Assembly (NCBI RefSeq): GCF_017487405.1
Contig: NZ_CP062222.1
Location: 3,147,001-3,211,000, forward strand
Reading direction: 5' to 3'
Source: Brevundimonas goettingensis
Lineage (GTDB): Bacteria; Pseudomonadota; Alphaproteobacteria; Caulobacterales; Caulobacteraceae
Length of the DNA: 64,000 nucleotides
Part shown: piece after piece, positions 42,691 to 50,246 of the stretch
How the letters are laid out: every line of letters starts with the position of its first letter
Position numbering within the stretch: position 1 is the stretch's first letter
Made by a program: the position numbers and the translations under genes
Notes under the pieces: model-generated
Database searches by the model: none
Told to the model about the DNA's origin: nothing
Seen by the model: the letters and a program-made list of their open reading frames with translations, nothing else

Positions 42691-43604
42691 AAACCTCGGG
42701 CGAGGTCCTGCTCGCCTGGCTCGAGCATCTGGCGCATGAGCGGCGGCTGTCGCCCCGCACGCTGGAAGCCTATGGCCATATCGGGCGGCACTATCTCGGC
42801 TTTCTCGAACGCCATCGCGGCGACCCCCAGTCCCTGTCCGATCTGGGCACGGTGACCGCCGCCGAGGTCCGCGCTCATCTGGCCGAGCGGCGCAGCGGGG
42901 ACCATCCGCTGAACGCCCGATCGCTGGGCCAGACCCTGGCCGCCATCCGGGGCTTTCACGACTTCCTCGACCGGCGTTGCGATACGCCCGCGCCTCAGCT
43001 GGCGCTCGTGCGGGGGCCGAAGATCAAACCCTCCCTGCCCCGCCCCGTCACCGCCGATCAGGCGCGCGGCCTGATGCAGGAGCCCGAGGCCGATCCCGAC
43101 GCCGAGCCGTGGGAGGCCGCGCGCGACCGGGCGGTCCTGACCCTGCTCTACGGCTGCGGCCTGCGGATTTCCGAGGCCCTCAGCCTGATCCGCGCCGACG
43201 CCCCTTTCCCAGAGACCATTCGCATCGTCGGCAAGGGCTCCAAGACCCGCATCGTCCCCATACTGCCCGCCGTACGCGAGGCGGTGGATGCCTATCTTGC
43301 GTTGCAGCCCTTCCCGCCGGAGCCGCGCGACGCCCTGTTCCGGGCCAAACGCGGCGGGCCCTTGAGCCCCCGCCACGTGCAGGCGACGGTGCAGACACTC
43401 AGGGGCCGGCTGGGCCTGCCGGCCAGCGCCACGCCCCATGCCCTGCGCCACTCCTTCGCCACCCATCTGCTGGGCGCCGGGGCCGACCTGAGGTCGATCC
43501 AGGAACTGCTGGGCCACGCCAGCCTGTCGACGACCCAGAAATACACCGCCGTCGACGCCGCCCGGCTGCTCGGCGCCTATGCCGCGGCCCATCCCCGGGC
43601 CTAG
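42687..43604 (+). CDS. xerC: Site-specific tyrosine recombinase XerC
   Basis: Resolves chromosome dimers at dif with XerD. 305 aa: SAM-like N-domain (LLAWLEHLAHERRLSPRTLEAYGHIGRHYLGFL) and catalytic domain with R in LYGCGLRISEAL, K in GKGSKTRIVPIL, HALRHSFATHLL (H-x2-R), LLGHASLSTTQKYT (H and nucleophile Tyr). Start TTG at 42687, coupled to the DUF484 gene. Confidence 0.94.
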   Translation: MKTSGEVLLAWLEHLAHERRLSPRTLEAYGHIGRHYLGFLERHRGDPQSLSDLGTVTAAEVRAHLAERRSGDHPLNARSLGQTLAAIRGFHDFLDRRCDTPAPQLALVRGPKIKPSLPRPVTADQARGLMQEPEADPDAEPWEAARDRAVLTLLYGCGLRISEALSLIRADAPFPETIRIVGKGSKTRIVPILPAVREAVDAYLALQPFPPEPRDALFRAKRGGPLSPRHVQATVQTLRGRLGLPASATPHALRHSFATHLLGAGADLRSIQELLGHASLSTTQKYTAVDAARLLGAYAAAHPRA

Positions 43605-43613
43605 AAGGGGCGG

Positions 43614-44546
43614 ATGTCCCTCCCCCACATTCTCGTCCTGCCCGGCTTGCCTGAACTGGCCGCCGAGCAACTGAAGGCCGGAGCGTGGGTCCTCCATCCG
43701 CCCCAGGCCGTCGGGTCTCCGCCTGCAGGCGCGCCGATCGTCGGTCTCGTCGCCTCGGGCGGGACGGCGGTTCCGAACAGTCTGATCGACGCCCTGTCCG
43801 ATCTGAAGATCATCGCCGTCCACGGAGTCGGCTATGACCGGGTCGACGTCGCCCATGCCCGGAGCCGGGGCGTGGTCGTCACCAATACCCCCGATGTGCT
43901 CAGCGCCGACGTCGCCGATCTGGCCCTCGCCCTGACCCTTTCCACCCTGCGTCGCCTGCCCGCCGCCGAGCGCTGGCTGAGGGCAGGCGACTGGGCGGCC
44001 GGCGGCAAGTTCCCGCTGGCCCGCAGCGCGACCGGCCTGAGGTATGGGGTCCTCGGCCTCGGCCGGATCGGGCGGGAGATCGCCCGACGACTGGAGCCCT
44101 TCGCCGGAGAGCTGGCCTATCACAGCCGCAAGCCGGTCGCGGACGTCGCCTGGCGTCATGCCCCCGATCCGGTCGCCCTCGCCGCCTCGGTCGACGTCCT
44201 GATCGTCGCGGTCCCGGGCGGCCCGGCGACGAAGGGGCTGGTCGACGCCCGGGTTCTGGAGGCGCTCGGCCCCGACGGGGTCCTGATCAACATCGCCCGG
44301 GGCGAGGTGGTCGATGAGGAGGCCCTGATCGCGGCCCTGGCCGAGGGCCGGCTGGGCGGCGCGGGTCTCGACGTCTTCGCCCGTGAACCGAACGTCCCGC
44401 AGGCCCTGCTGGACTCGGACCGCTGCGTGCTGGCGCCCCACATCGGCTCGGCGACGGTCGAGGCGCGGACGGCGATGGCGGCGCTGATGATCGCCAATCT
44501 GGAAGCCGCCCTCGCCGGAGAGGCCGCGCCGACACCCGTTGCCTGA
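43614..44546 (+). CDS. D-isomer-specific 2-hydroxyacid dehydrogenase
   Basis: 310 aa NAD(P)-dependent enzyme: VHGVGYDRVDVAHARSRGVVVTNTP, Rossmann GVLGLGRIGREIARRLEPF, catalytic Arg in INIARGEVVDEEAL, Glu in FAREPNVP, His in VLAPHIGSATVEAR. Resembles hydroxypyruvate/glyoxylate reductases; the exact keto-acid is unknown. RBS AAGGGG overlaps the xerC end. Confidence 0.9.
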   Translation: MSLPHILVLPGLPELAAEQLKAGAWVLHPPQAVGSPPAGAPIVGLVASGGTAVPNSLIDALSDLKIIAVHGVGYDRVDVAHARSRGVVVTNTPDVLSADVADLALALTLSTLRRLPAAERWLRAGDWAAGGKFPLARSATGLRYGVLGLGRIGREIARRLEPFAGELAYHSRKPVADVAWRHAPDPVALAASVDVLIVAVPGGPATKGLVDARVLEALGPDGVLINIARGEVVDEEALIAALAEGRLGGAGLDVFAREPNVPQALLDSDRCVLAPHIGSATVEARTAMAALMIANLEAALAGEAAPTPVA

Positions 44547-44631
44547 TGCATCCTGACCCTCCGTGGGCGGACCTATGCAGATCGGCGTTTTCGGCTCAGA
44601 CTGAGGCCATAACACCGCTGGGGAGGCGGTC

Positions 44632-45690
44632 ATGAGGTCTTCAGCCGAACACGGCGACGCCTTCACACCGACGCAGCCGCACAGGCGCGCCCTGACCCTT
44701 GGACTCTGCGCGGCCGGTTTCGGCCTGATCGCCGGTCCCACCCTCGCCCAGACGACGTCAGCGCCGCCGCCGGTGGCGCCCGGCCCCGATCCGTTGGCGC
44801 CGCCGCCCGATGTCGGCGAAGAGGCGCGGCTGCTGGCCAATCTGTTCACCCGGATGGCGGTCAAGACCGAGCTCAACGGCCGCCCCGGCTTCGCCTTCGT
44901 CATGGACACCGGCGCGGGACGGACCGCCATCGCCCGCGATGTGGCCGAGGCCATGGCCCTGCCGCCCGGGCCGCCCATCCTGGTCCACGGCCTGACCTCG
45001 GCCGAACTGACCCCGACGGTGAAGATCGCCCGGCTGAGCTTCGGCGGTCGACGGTTCAACGACATCTATGCCGGGGTCTATCCGCGCGAACTGCTCGGCG
45101 CCGACGGCCTGATGGGGCTGGACGTGCTGTCGCGGTTCGAGCTGGAGTTCAACCTCGACCGCCGCTCCATGAAGCTGACCCCGTCCGGCCCCGACAGGAT
45201 CGAGGTGGGCACGGCCTTCTACACCCCCAGCCACATCCGACGCGACAGCTGCGGCCGGACCCGCATCGGGCGGTTCGGCCAGCTGATCCTTGTCAACGCC
45301 CGCGTCGAAGGGGTTCAGGTCGACTGTTTCGTCGACAGCGGCGCCCAGTATTCGATCGGCAATATGAGCCTGTTCCAGGCCATCGCCTCGGGCGGCGACC
45401 GGCCGACCCAGCGGACCCTGATCCCGATCTATGGCGTCACGGGCCAGACCATCCTGGCCGAGCACGCCAATGTCAGCCAGCTGACCATCGGGACGCGGCG
45501 TCTGGGGCCGGCCTCCCTGCTGTTCGCCGATCTCCACGCCTTCGAAACCCTGGAGCTGAACCAGCGCCCCGCCCTGCTGCTGGGCGCCGACGTCCTCTAT
45601 CGCTTCCGGCGGGTGTCGCTCGACTTCGGTCGCTCACGTATGGAGTTCGGGCCGCTGAGACGCACGCCCGAGACGATGACGCGCCGCTAG
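44632..45690 (+). CDS. Secreted retropepsin-like aspartyl protease with two active-site motifs
   Basis: 352 aa. Signal peptide with Tat-like HRRALTLGLCAAGFG, a Pro linker, then two homologous-looking halves. The first has FAFVMDTGAG (Asp92-Thr-Gly) and the flap-like LMGLDVLSRFELEFN. The second has CFVDSGAQYS (Asp235-Ser-Gly) and LLLGADVLYRFRRVSLDF. Retropepsins are normally single-motif and dimeric; two motifs in one chain would let it form a pepsin-like pseudodimer. Periplasmic; substrate unknown. Confidence 0.78.
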   Translation: MRSSAEHGDAFTPTQPHRRALTLGLCAAGFGLIAGPTLAQTTSAPPPVAPGPDPLAPPPDVGEEARLLANLFTRMAVKTELNGRPGFAFVMDTGAGRTAIARDVAEAMALPPGPPILVHGLTSAELTPTVKIARLSFGGRRFNDIYAGVYPRELLGADGLMGLDVLSRFELEFNLDRRSMKLTPSGPDRIEVGTAFYTPSHIRRDSCGRTRIGRFGQLILVNARVEGVQVDCFVDSGAQYSIGNMSLFQAIASGGDRPTQRTLIPIYGVTGQTILAEHANVSQLTIGTRRLGPASLLFADLHAFETLELNQRPALLLGADVLYRFRRVSLDFGRSRMEFGPLRRTPETMTRR

Positions 45691-45701
45691 GGGGACGGGG
45701 G

Positions 45702-46493
45702 CTAGATCGCCCGCACCGATCCGCCGTCCAGCCGCACCAGCGACCCGGTGACATAGGCGGCCAGAGGGCTGGCGAGGAAGGCGGCGACGGCGCCGAACTC
45801 TTCCGTCGTGCCGATGCGGCCCACGGGGATGGAGGTCACGGAGGCGGCGCGCGCTTCTTCCGGCGTCTTGCCCGTGCGTTCGGCGGCGGCCTTGTCGAGC
45901 CGCTCGATGCGTGGGGTGTCGATCCGGCCTGGCAGCAGGGTGTTGACGGTGATCCCGTCGGCGGCGACCTCGTTCGACAGGGTCTTGGCCCAGGCGGCGA
46001 TGGAGGCGCGCAGGGTGTTGGACACGCCGAGCGTCCCGATGGGCTCGATCAGGGAGACGGAGGCGACGTTCAGGATCCGGCCCCAGCCCGCCGCCCGCAT
46101 GGCCGGCAGGACCCGGTCGGTCAGGCGGAAGACAGACAGGACCATCATCTCGAACTGGGCGCGCCACAGCTCGGGACCGAGACCGACCACGCCCGAGGGC
46201 GGCGGTCCGCCGGTGTTGTTGAGCAGGATCTCGATAGGTCCGCCCAGCGCGGCTTCCGCCACATCCACGGCCGCCAGAAGGGCGGCGTGATCCGCCAGAT
46301 CCGCCGGGGCGATGACCGCCCTACCGGGCCCCATGGCGTTCAGCTCATCCGCCGCCGCCTGAAGCTTCGCCGCATCACGGGACAAGAGGGCGACATGAAC
46401 GCCCTCCTTCACCAGAGCCGTCGCCACGGCGAGACCCAGACCGCTGGACCCGCCGCAGACCAGGGCGCGTTTTCCGGCGATCCTCAGGTCCAT
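45702..46493 (-). CDS. SDR-fold oxidoreductase lacking the Tyr/Lys catalytic pair
   Basis: 263 aa. Good cofactor site (GKRALVCGGSSGLGLAVATALVKEG) and LLNNTGGPPPSG, ending YVTGSLVRLDGGSVRAI. At the catalytic position the sequence reads GVSNTLRASIAAWAKTL: the canonical Y-x3-K is S-N-T-L-R. I recall such a divergent SDR subfamily with SN-LR at this site, so this is lineage-wide rather than random damage. Lies 5 bases past the lpdA stop. Reaction unknown. Confidence 0.82.
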   Translation of the reverse strand: MDLRIAGKRALVCGGSSGLGLAVATALVKEGVHVALLSRDAAKLQAAADELNAMGPGRAVIAPADLADHAALLAAVDVAEAALGGPIEILLNNTGGPPPSGVVGLGPELWRAQFEMMVLSVFRLTDRVLPAMRAAGWGRILNVASVSLIEPIGTLGVSNTLRASIAAWAKTLSNEVAADGITVNTLLPGRIDTPRIERLDKAAAERTGKTPEEARAASVTSIPVGRIGTTEEFGAVAAFLASPLAAYVTGSLVRLDGGSVRAI

Positions 46494-46498
46494 CGGTC

Positions 46499-47911
46499 TT
46501 ACGCCTGCATGGTCCAGCCCTCGACGCCCATGGCCGCCTGTTTGACGGCTTCGGAGCGGGTCGGGTGGGCGTGGCAGGTGCGGGCGATGTCTTCCGAGGC
46601 GCCGCCGAAGGCCATGGCGATACAGGCTTCCGCGATCATCTCGCCGGCCGAGGGGCCGTAGATGTGGACGCCCAGAACCTTGTCGGTGGTCGCATCGGCC
46701 AGGACCTTCACGAAGCCCTCGGTCTCATGGTTGATCTTGGCGCGCGAGTTGGCGGTGAAGGGGAATTTGCCCTTCTTGAACTCGACGCCGGCGGCCTTGA
46801 GCTGTTCCTCGGTCTTGCCGACCCAGGCCACTTCGGGACCGGTGTAGATGACGCTGGGGACCAGGTCGTAGTCGACGTGGCCGGCCTTGCCCGCGATGTA
46901 CTCGATGACCGCGACAGCCTCTTCTTCCGCCTTGTGCGCCAGCATCGGACCGTGGGTCACGTCGCCGATCACCCAGACGCCGGCCGCGCCGGTCTTCAGG
47001 TGGTCGTTGTTGAGGAAGCCGCGCTTGTCGGTCTCGATGCCGACAGTCTCCAGACCCAGGCCGGCGGTGTAGGGGCGGCGGCCGATGGCGACCAGAACCA
47101 CATCGCCCGTCAGGGTCTCGACCTCGCCGCCGGCAGCGGGTTCCAGGGTCAGGACGACGCCGTCCTTGGCGACCTTGGCCGAGGTGACCTTCGTGCCCAT
47201 CTTGAAGGTCATGCCCTGTTTGGTCAGACCGCGCTGGAAGGCGGTGGCGACCTCGGCGTCCATGCCGGCGCCGACCTTGTCGAGGAACTCGACCACGGTG
47301 ACCTCGGCGCCCAGACGACGCCAGACCGAGCCGAGCTCAAGGCCGATGACGCCGGCTCCGATGACGATCAGCTTCTTCGGGATGGCCGGCAGCGACAGGG
47401 CGCCGGTGGAATCGATGATCTTGCCCTCGACGAAGTCCACGCCCGGCAGGGGGGTGGGCTCCGAACCGGTGGCGATGACGATGTCCTTGGCGGTCAGAAT
47501 GGTGACCGTGCCGTCGGCGGCGGTGACCTCGACCTTGCCGGCGCCGGCGATCTTGCCCTTGCCCTTGATCCAGACGGCCTTGTTCTTCTTGAACAGGAAT
47601 TCGATGCCCTTGGTCAGGGCGCCGACGCTGTCGGCCTTCTGCTTCATCATCTGCGGCAGATTGACCTTGGGCGTGCCGACGTCGATGCCGAGCGTGCCGA
47701 ACTCCTTGTTGGCGATCTCGAACAGCTCGGAGGCGTGCAGCAGGGCCTTGGAGGGCATGCAGCCGACGTTCAGGCAGGTGCCGCCGAGGGTGTCGCCCTT
47801 CTCGACGCAGGCGACGGTCAGACCCAGCTGGCCGGCGCGGATCGCGGCGTTATAGCCGCCGGGACCGCCGCCGATGATGACGACGTCGTATTGGGCGGTG
47901 GCTTCGGCCAT
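46499..47911 (-). CDS. lpdA: Dihydrolipoyl dehydrogenase (E3)
   Basis: 470 aa flavoprotein that reoxidises lipoamide of 2-oxoacid dehydrogenases. FAD GGGPGGYNAAIRAGQLG, redox disulphide Cys46/Cys51 in GGTCLNVGCMPSK, NAD site VIGAGVIGLELGSVWRRLGAEVTVVE, IGDVTHGPMLAHKAEEEA, and the C-terminal catalytic His-Glu in HAHPTRSEAVKQA. No E1/E2 genes are adjacent within the window; upstream (plus side) is a kinase-like gene. Confidence 0.96.
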   Translation of the reverse strand: MAEATAQYDVVIIGGGPGGYNAAIRAGQLGLTVACVEKGDTLGGTCLNVGCMPSKALLHASELFEIANKEFGTLGIDVGTPKVNLPQMMKQKADSVGALTKGIEFLFKKNKAVWIKGKGKIAGAGKVEVTAADGTVTILTAKDIVIATGSEPTPLPGVDFVEGKIIDSTGALSLPAIPKKLIVIGAGVIGLELGSVWRRLGAEVTVVEFLDKVGAGMDAEVATAFQRGLTKQGMTFKMGTKVTSAKVAKDGVVLTLEPAAGGEVETLTGDVVLVAIGRRPYTAGLGLETVGIETDKRGFLNNDHLKTGAAGVWVIGDVTHGPMLAHKAEEEAVAVIEYIAGKAGHVDYDLVPSVIYTGPEVAWVGKTEEQLKAAGVEFKKGKFPFTANSRAKINHETEGFVKVLADATTDKVLGVHIYGPSAGEMIAEACIAMAFGGASEDIARTCHAHPTRSEAVKQAAMGVEGWTMQA

Positions 47912-48061
47912 GGGATCCTCGGGGTCTATGTCGGGCGTGGGAGCGCGCCCGCCGTACCTAACGCCCGGTTCCGCCGGGTCAACCGCCGAACCGCCGTTTC
48001 TGCGTCAGATATGGTGTCGTTCGGTTACGCTTCCAAGGATCGGAAGGACCGACAACCTCGA

Positions 48062-50017
48062 TCAGGCCGCTTCGGCCGGCAGGGTCACGGCCACCTCGGC
48101 GCCCTCGCCGGGCGCGCTGTCGATGGTCAGGGTCCCGCCCGACTGGCGGGCGAAGGCGCGCGCCTGGGCCAGACCCAGACCGGCGGCGCCGGTCTTGGTG
48201 GTGAAGAAGGGCTCCTGGGCGCGGGCGATGACGTCGCGGTCCATGCCCGGGCCGGTGTCGCGCACCGACAGACGGGCGCCGGCCTCGGTGGTCTCCAGCC
48301 GCACGGCGACGGAGCCGGACCCGCTGACGGCCTCGACCGCATTGGCGACCAGGGCCCGCACCGCGCCCTCGAAGGCCACGGGATCCAGACGCACGATGGC
48401 CGGAGCCGACGGCCCCTCGATCATCAGGTCGACGCCGGGGCCGGCCAGGGCGCGCAGACGGCTTTCCATGGCGCGCAGCAGGACGCCGGCGTCGAGGGTC
48501 CTGGGCGCATTCTCGTCGTCCATCGACAGGGCCGACAGACGCGCGGTCATGGCCTCGCCGCGCTGACCGGCGGCGAGCGCCGCCTGCCCGAGACGGCGCA
48601 CCTTCGCGGGGTCCTCGGCCTGTTTCAGCATCATGTCGAGCGCGCTGGTCATGACGCCGAGCAGGGCGTTGAAGTCCTGGGCCATGCCGCCGGTGACACG
48701 GCCGATGCCCTCCAGACGGCGGACATTGTCTTCCTCGGCGCGGGCCCGGGCCTCGATCCGGTCGGCCTCGGCCATGGCCGTCTCGGCCTCCGCGCGGGCG
48801 GCCTCGGCCTGACGCAGGGCGGCGTCGCGTTCGCGGCGCAGGGCGTCGAGCTCGGCCGAGTCAGACGCAGGCTCCACCGTCGGCATGTCCTCGTCGAGCG
48901 CGTCGGGACCGGGCACGGGGCCAGAAGCGGGTCCGTCGAACGCGGCGTCGAAAGCCGGGGCTTCCGCCGGGATGGGTTCGGGTTCGAACGCGGGCTGGAC
49001 CTCCGGCTCGGGGATGTCCGCAGTGACGAAGGCCGGCTCGACCATCGCTTCCGGTTCGGGAACGATTTCCGGCTCGACCGCCACTTCCGGCTCAGGGACG
49101 TGCTCGTCCCCGGCCAGCAGCAGGGCGTCGACCACGCCCTCGGAATTGGTCAGCGGCAGGATGCGCCAGGCCACGATCGCGCCGTCGGCCTGGGTCGCGA
49201 TGATAACATCAGCGGCGCCCGCCGGGGCCTGAAGGGCCGCGCGCAGGGTCTGACGGCCCTCGACCCTCTGGCCGTCGGCCAGGAAGGTCTCGGCGAAGTC
49301 TGCGCCGATCACGCCCTCGGTGCGGCCGAGACGGTCCAGGGCCACCGGGTTGGCCTCGCGCACCACGCCGTGGGTCGAAACGACGACCAGGCCGCTGGTC
49401 GCGCTGTCGAACACCCGGCGGGTCAGGTCGGCGTCGGGATGGACGATGGCCGGCTCGGGCGCGGGCGGCGCCTCTGGCGTGGTCAGCCCCTCGGTCTCGA
49501 CCACGGCGGCGGTGGAGCCGATGATCTGGCCGTATTCGTTCTCGATGGGCATGGCCGTGACCGAGACCAGCATCTTCCGCCGCGACGACGGGTTGGCGAG
49601 GATATGCTGGAAGCCCCGCACGGTCTGGCCCCGAAGCGCGCGGGCGCTGGGCAGCATGTCGGGCGGGATGGGCCGTCCGTCCGGGAAGGTGATGCCCCAG
49701 GTCGCCGAATGGAAGCGCAGGCCCAGCAGCTCGGCGTCACGACGCCCCATCAGCTGGTGCGCGGCCTTGTTGGCGAAGGTGAACTTGCCCTGGGTGTCGG
49801 TCTGGACAATGGCGACGGGAATGGCGTTCAGGGTCTCGAACAGCCGCTTGTCGGTCTCGGCGGCGACCTTCTGGACCTGGTTCAGCTCGCCCGAGGCGCT
49901 GGCGTGCCGGATGCGGTTGCGCAGGGCGAACCAGATGGCGATGAGCGCGACAACATGGCCCGCGACGGCGAGCACGGCGAACACCACCGTCCAGTTGACC
50001 TCGCCTTCCAGCAGCAT
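48062..50017 (-). CDS. PAS-domain histidine-kinase-like protein lacking the phospho-accepting His
   Basis: 651 aa. One N-terminal membrane segment (8-32), PAS domain ~58-175 (FETLNAIPVAIVQTDTQGKFTFANKAAHQLMGR), a second PAS ~200-300, an acidic/Pro-rich linker ~305-390, a coiled coil ~390-435, then a dimerisation-like helix and an ATPase domain (N-box LVANAVEAVSGSG, G1 VRDTGPGMD, G2 GAAGLGLAQARAFARQSGG). Where CckA-type kinases read GGxAHDFNNLL this one has GGMAQDFNALL: Gln447 replaces the phospho-His. Probably a regulatory pseudokinase (inference). Confidence 0.83.
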   Translation of the reverse strand: MLLEGEVNWTVVFAVLAVAGHVVALIAIWFALRNRIRHASASGELNQVQKVAAETDKRLFETLNAIPVAIVQTDTQGKFTFANKAAHQLMGRRDAELLGLRFHSATWGITFPDGRPIPPDMLPSARALRGQTVRGFQHILANPSSRRKMLVSVTAMPIENEYGQIIGSTAAVVETEGLTTPEAPPAPEPAIVHPDADLTRRVFDSATSGLVVVSTHGVVREANPVALDRLGRTEGVIGADFAETFLADGQRVEGRQTLRAALQAPAGAADVIIATQADGAIVAWRILPLTNSEGVVDALLLAGDEHVPEPEVAVEPEIVPEPEAMVEPAFVTADIPEPEVQPAFEPEPIPAEAPAFDAAFDGPASGPVPGPDALDEDMPTVEPASDSAELDALRRERDAALRQAEAARAEAETAMAEADRIEARARAEEDNVRRLEGIGRVTGGMAQDFNALLGVMTSALDMMLKQAEDPAKVRRLGQAALAAGQRGEAMTARLSALSMDDENAPRTLDAGVLLRAMESRLRALAGPGVDLMIEGPSAPAIVRLDPVAFEGAVRALVANAVEAVSGSGSVAVRLETTEAGARLSVRDTGPGMDRDVIARAQEPFFTTKTGAAGLGLAQARAFARQSGGTLTIDSAPGEGAEVAVTLPAEAA

Positions 50018-50189
50018 GAACCCGAACGTCCCAATCTGGCGCCTTGCGGTCGCGAGGCCATCGCACCGCGCAAGGAGCGCACCACTTCGCCCACAATTGT
50101 AAAATGGCGGGCGCCACTCTCCTTCCCGGCGGATCGAACGCCGTCAAGCACAGCGTTGAGCATTAACCATCCTGATGTGAACCGGGCGT

Positions 50190-50223
50190 GAAAAAGGGGC
50201 CGGACGTCGCCGTCCGACCCCTT
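50190..50223 (-). terminator. Rho-independent terminator of the TonB-receptor gene
   Basis: GGGGcCGGACG / CGTCCGaCCCC stem with a short TCGC loop, followed on the minus strand by TTTTT, 24 bases past the receptor stop. Confidence 0.78.
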
Positions 50224-50246
50224 CTTCGTCAGGTTTTTGGTCGGCC

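Noticed and set aside
42045..45065. 1006-residue open frame on the minus strand
   Set aside because: Antisense to DUF484, xerC, the dehydrogenase and the protease, which are all recognisable; shadow frame.
46565..50191. 1208-residue open frame on the plus strand
   Set aside because: Antisense to lpdA and the kinase-like gene; its Gly/Asp/Arg-rich composition is the usual shadow of GC-rich coding sequence and it has no domain.
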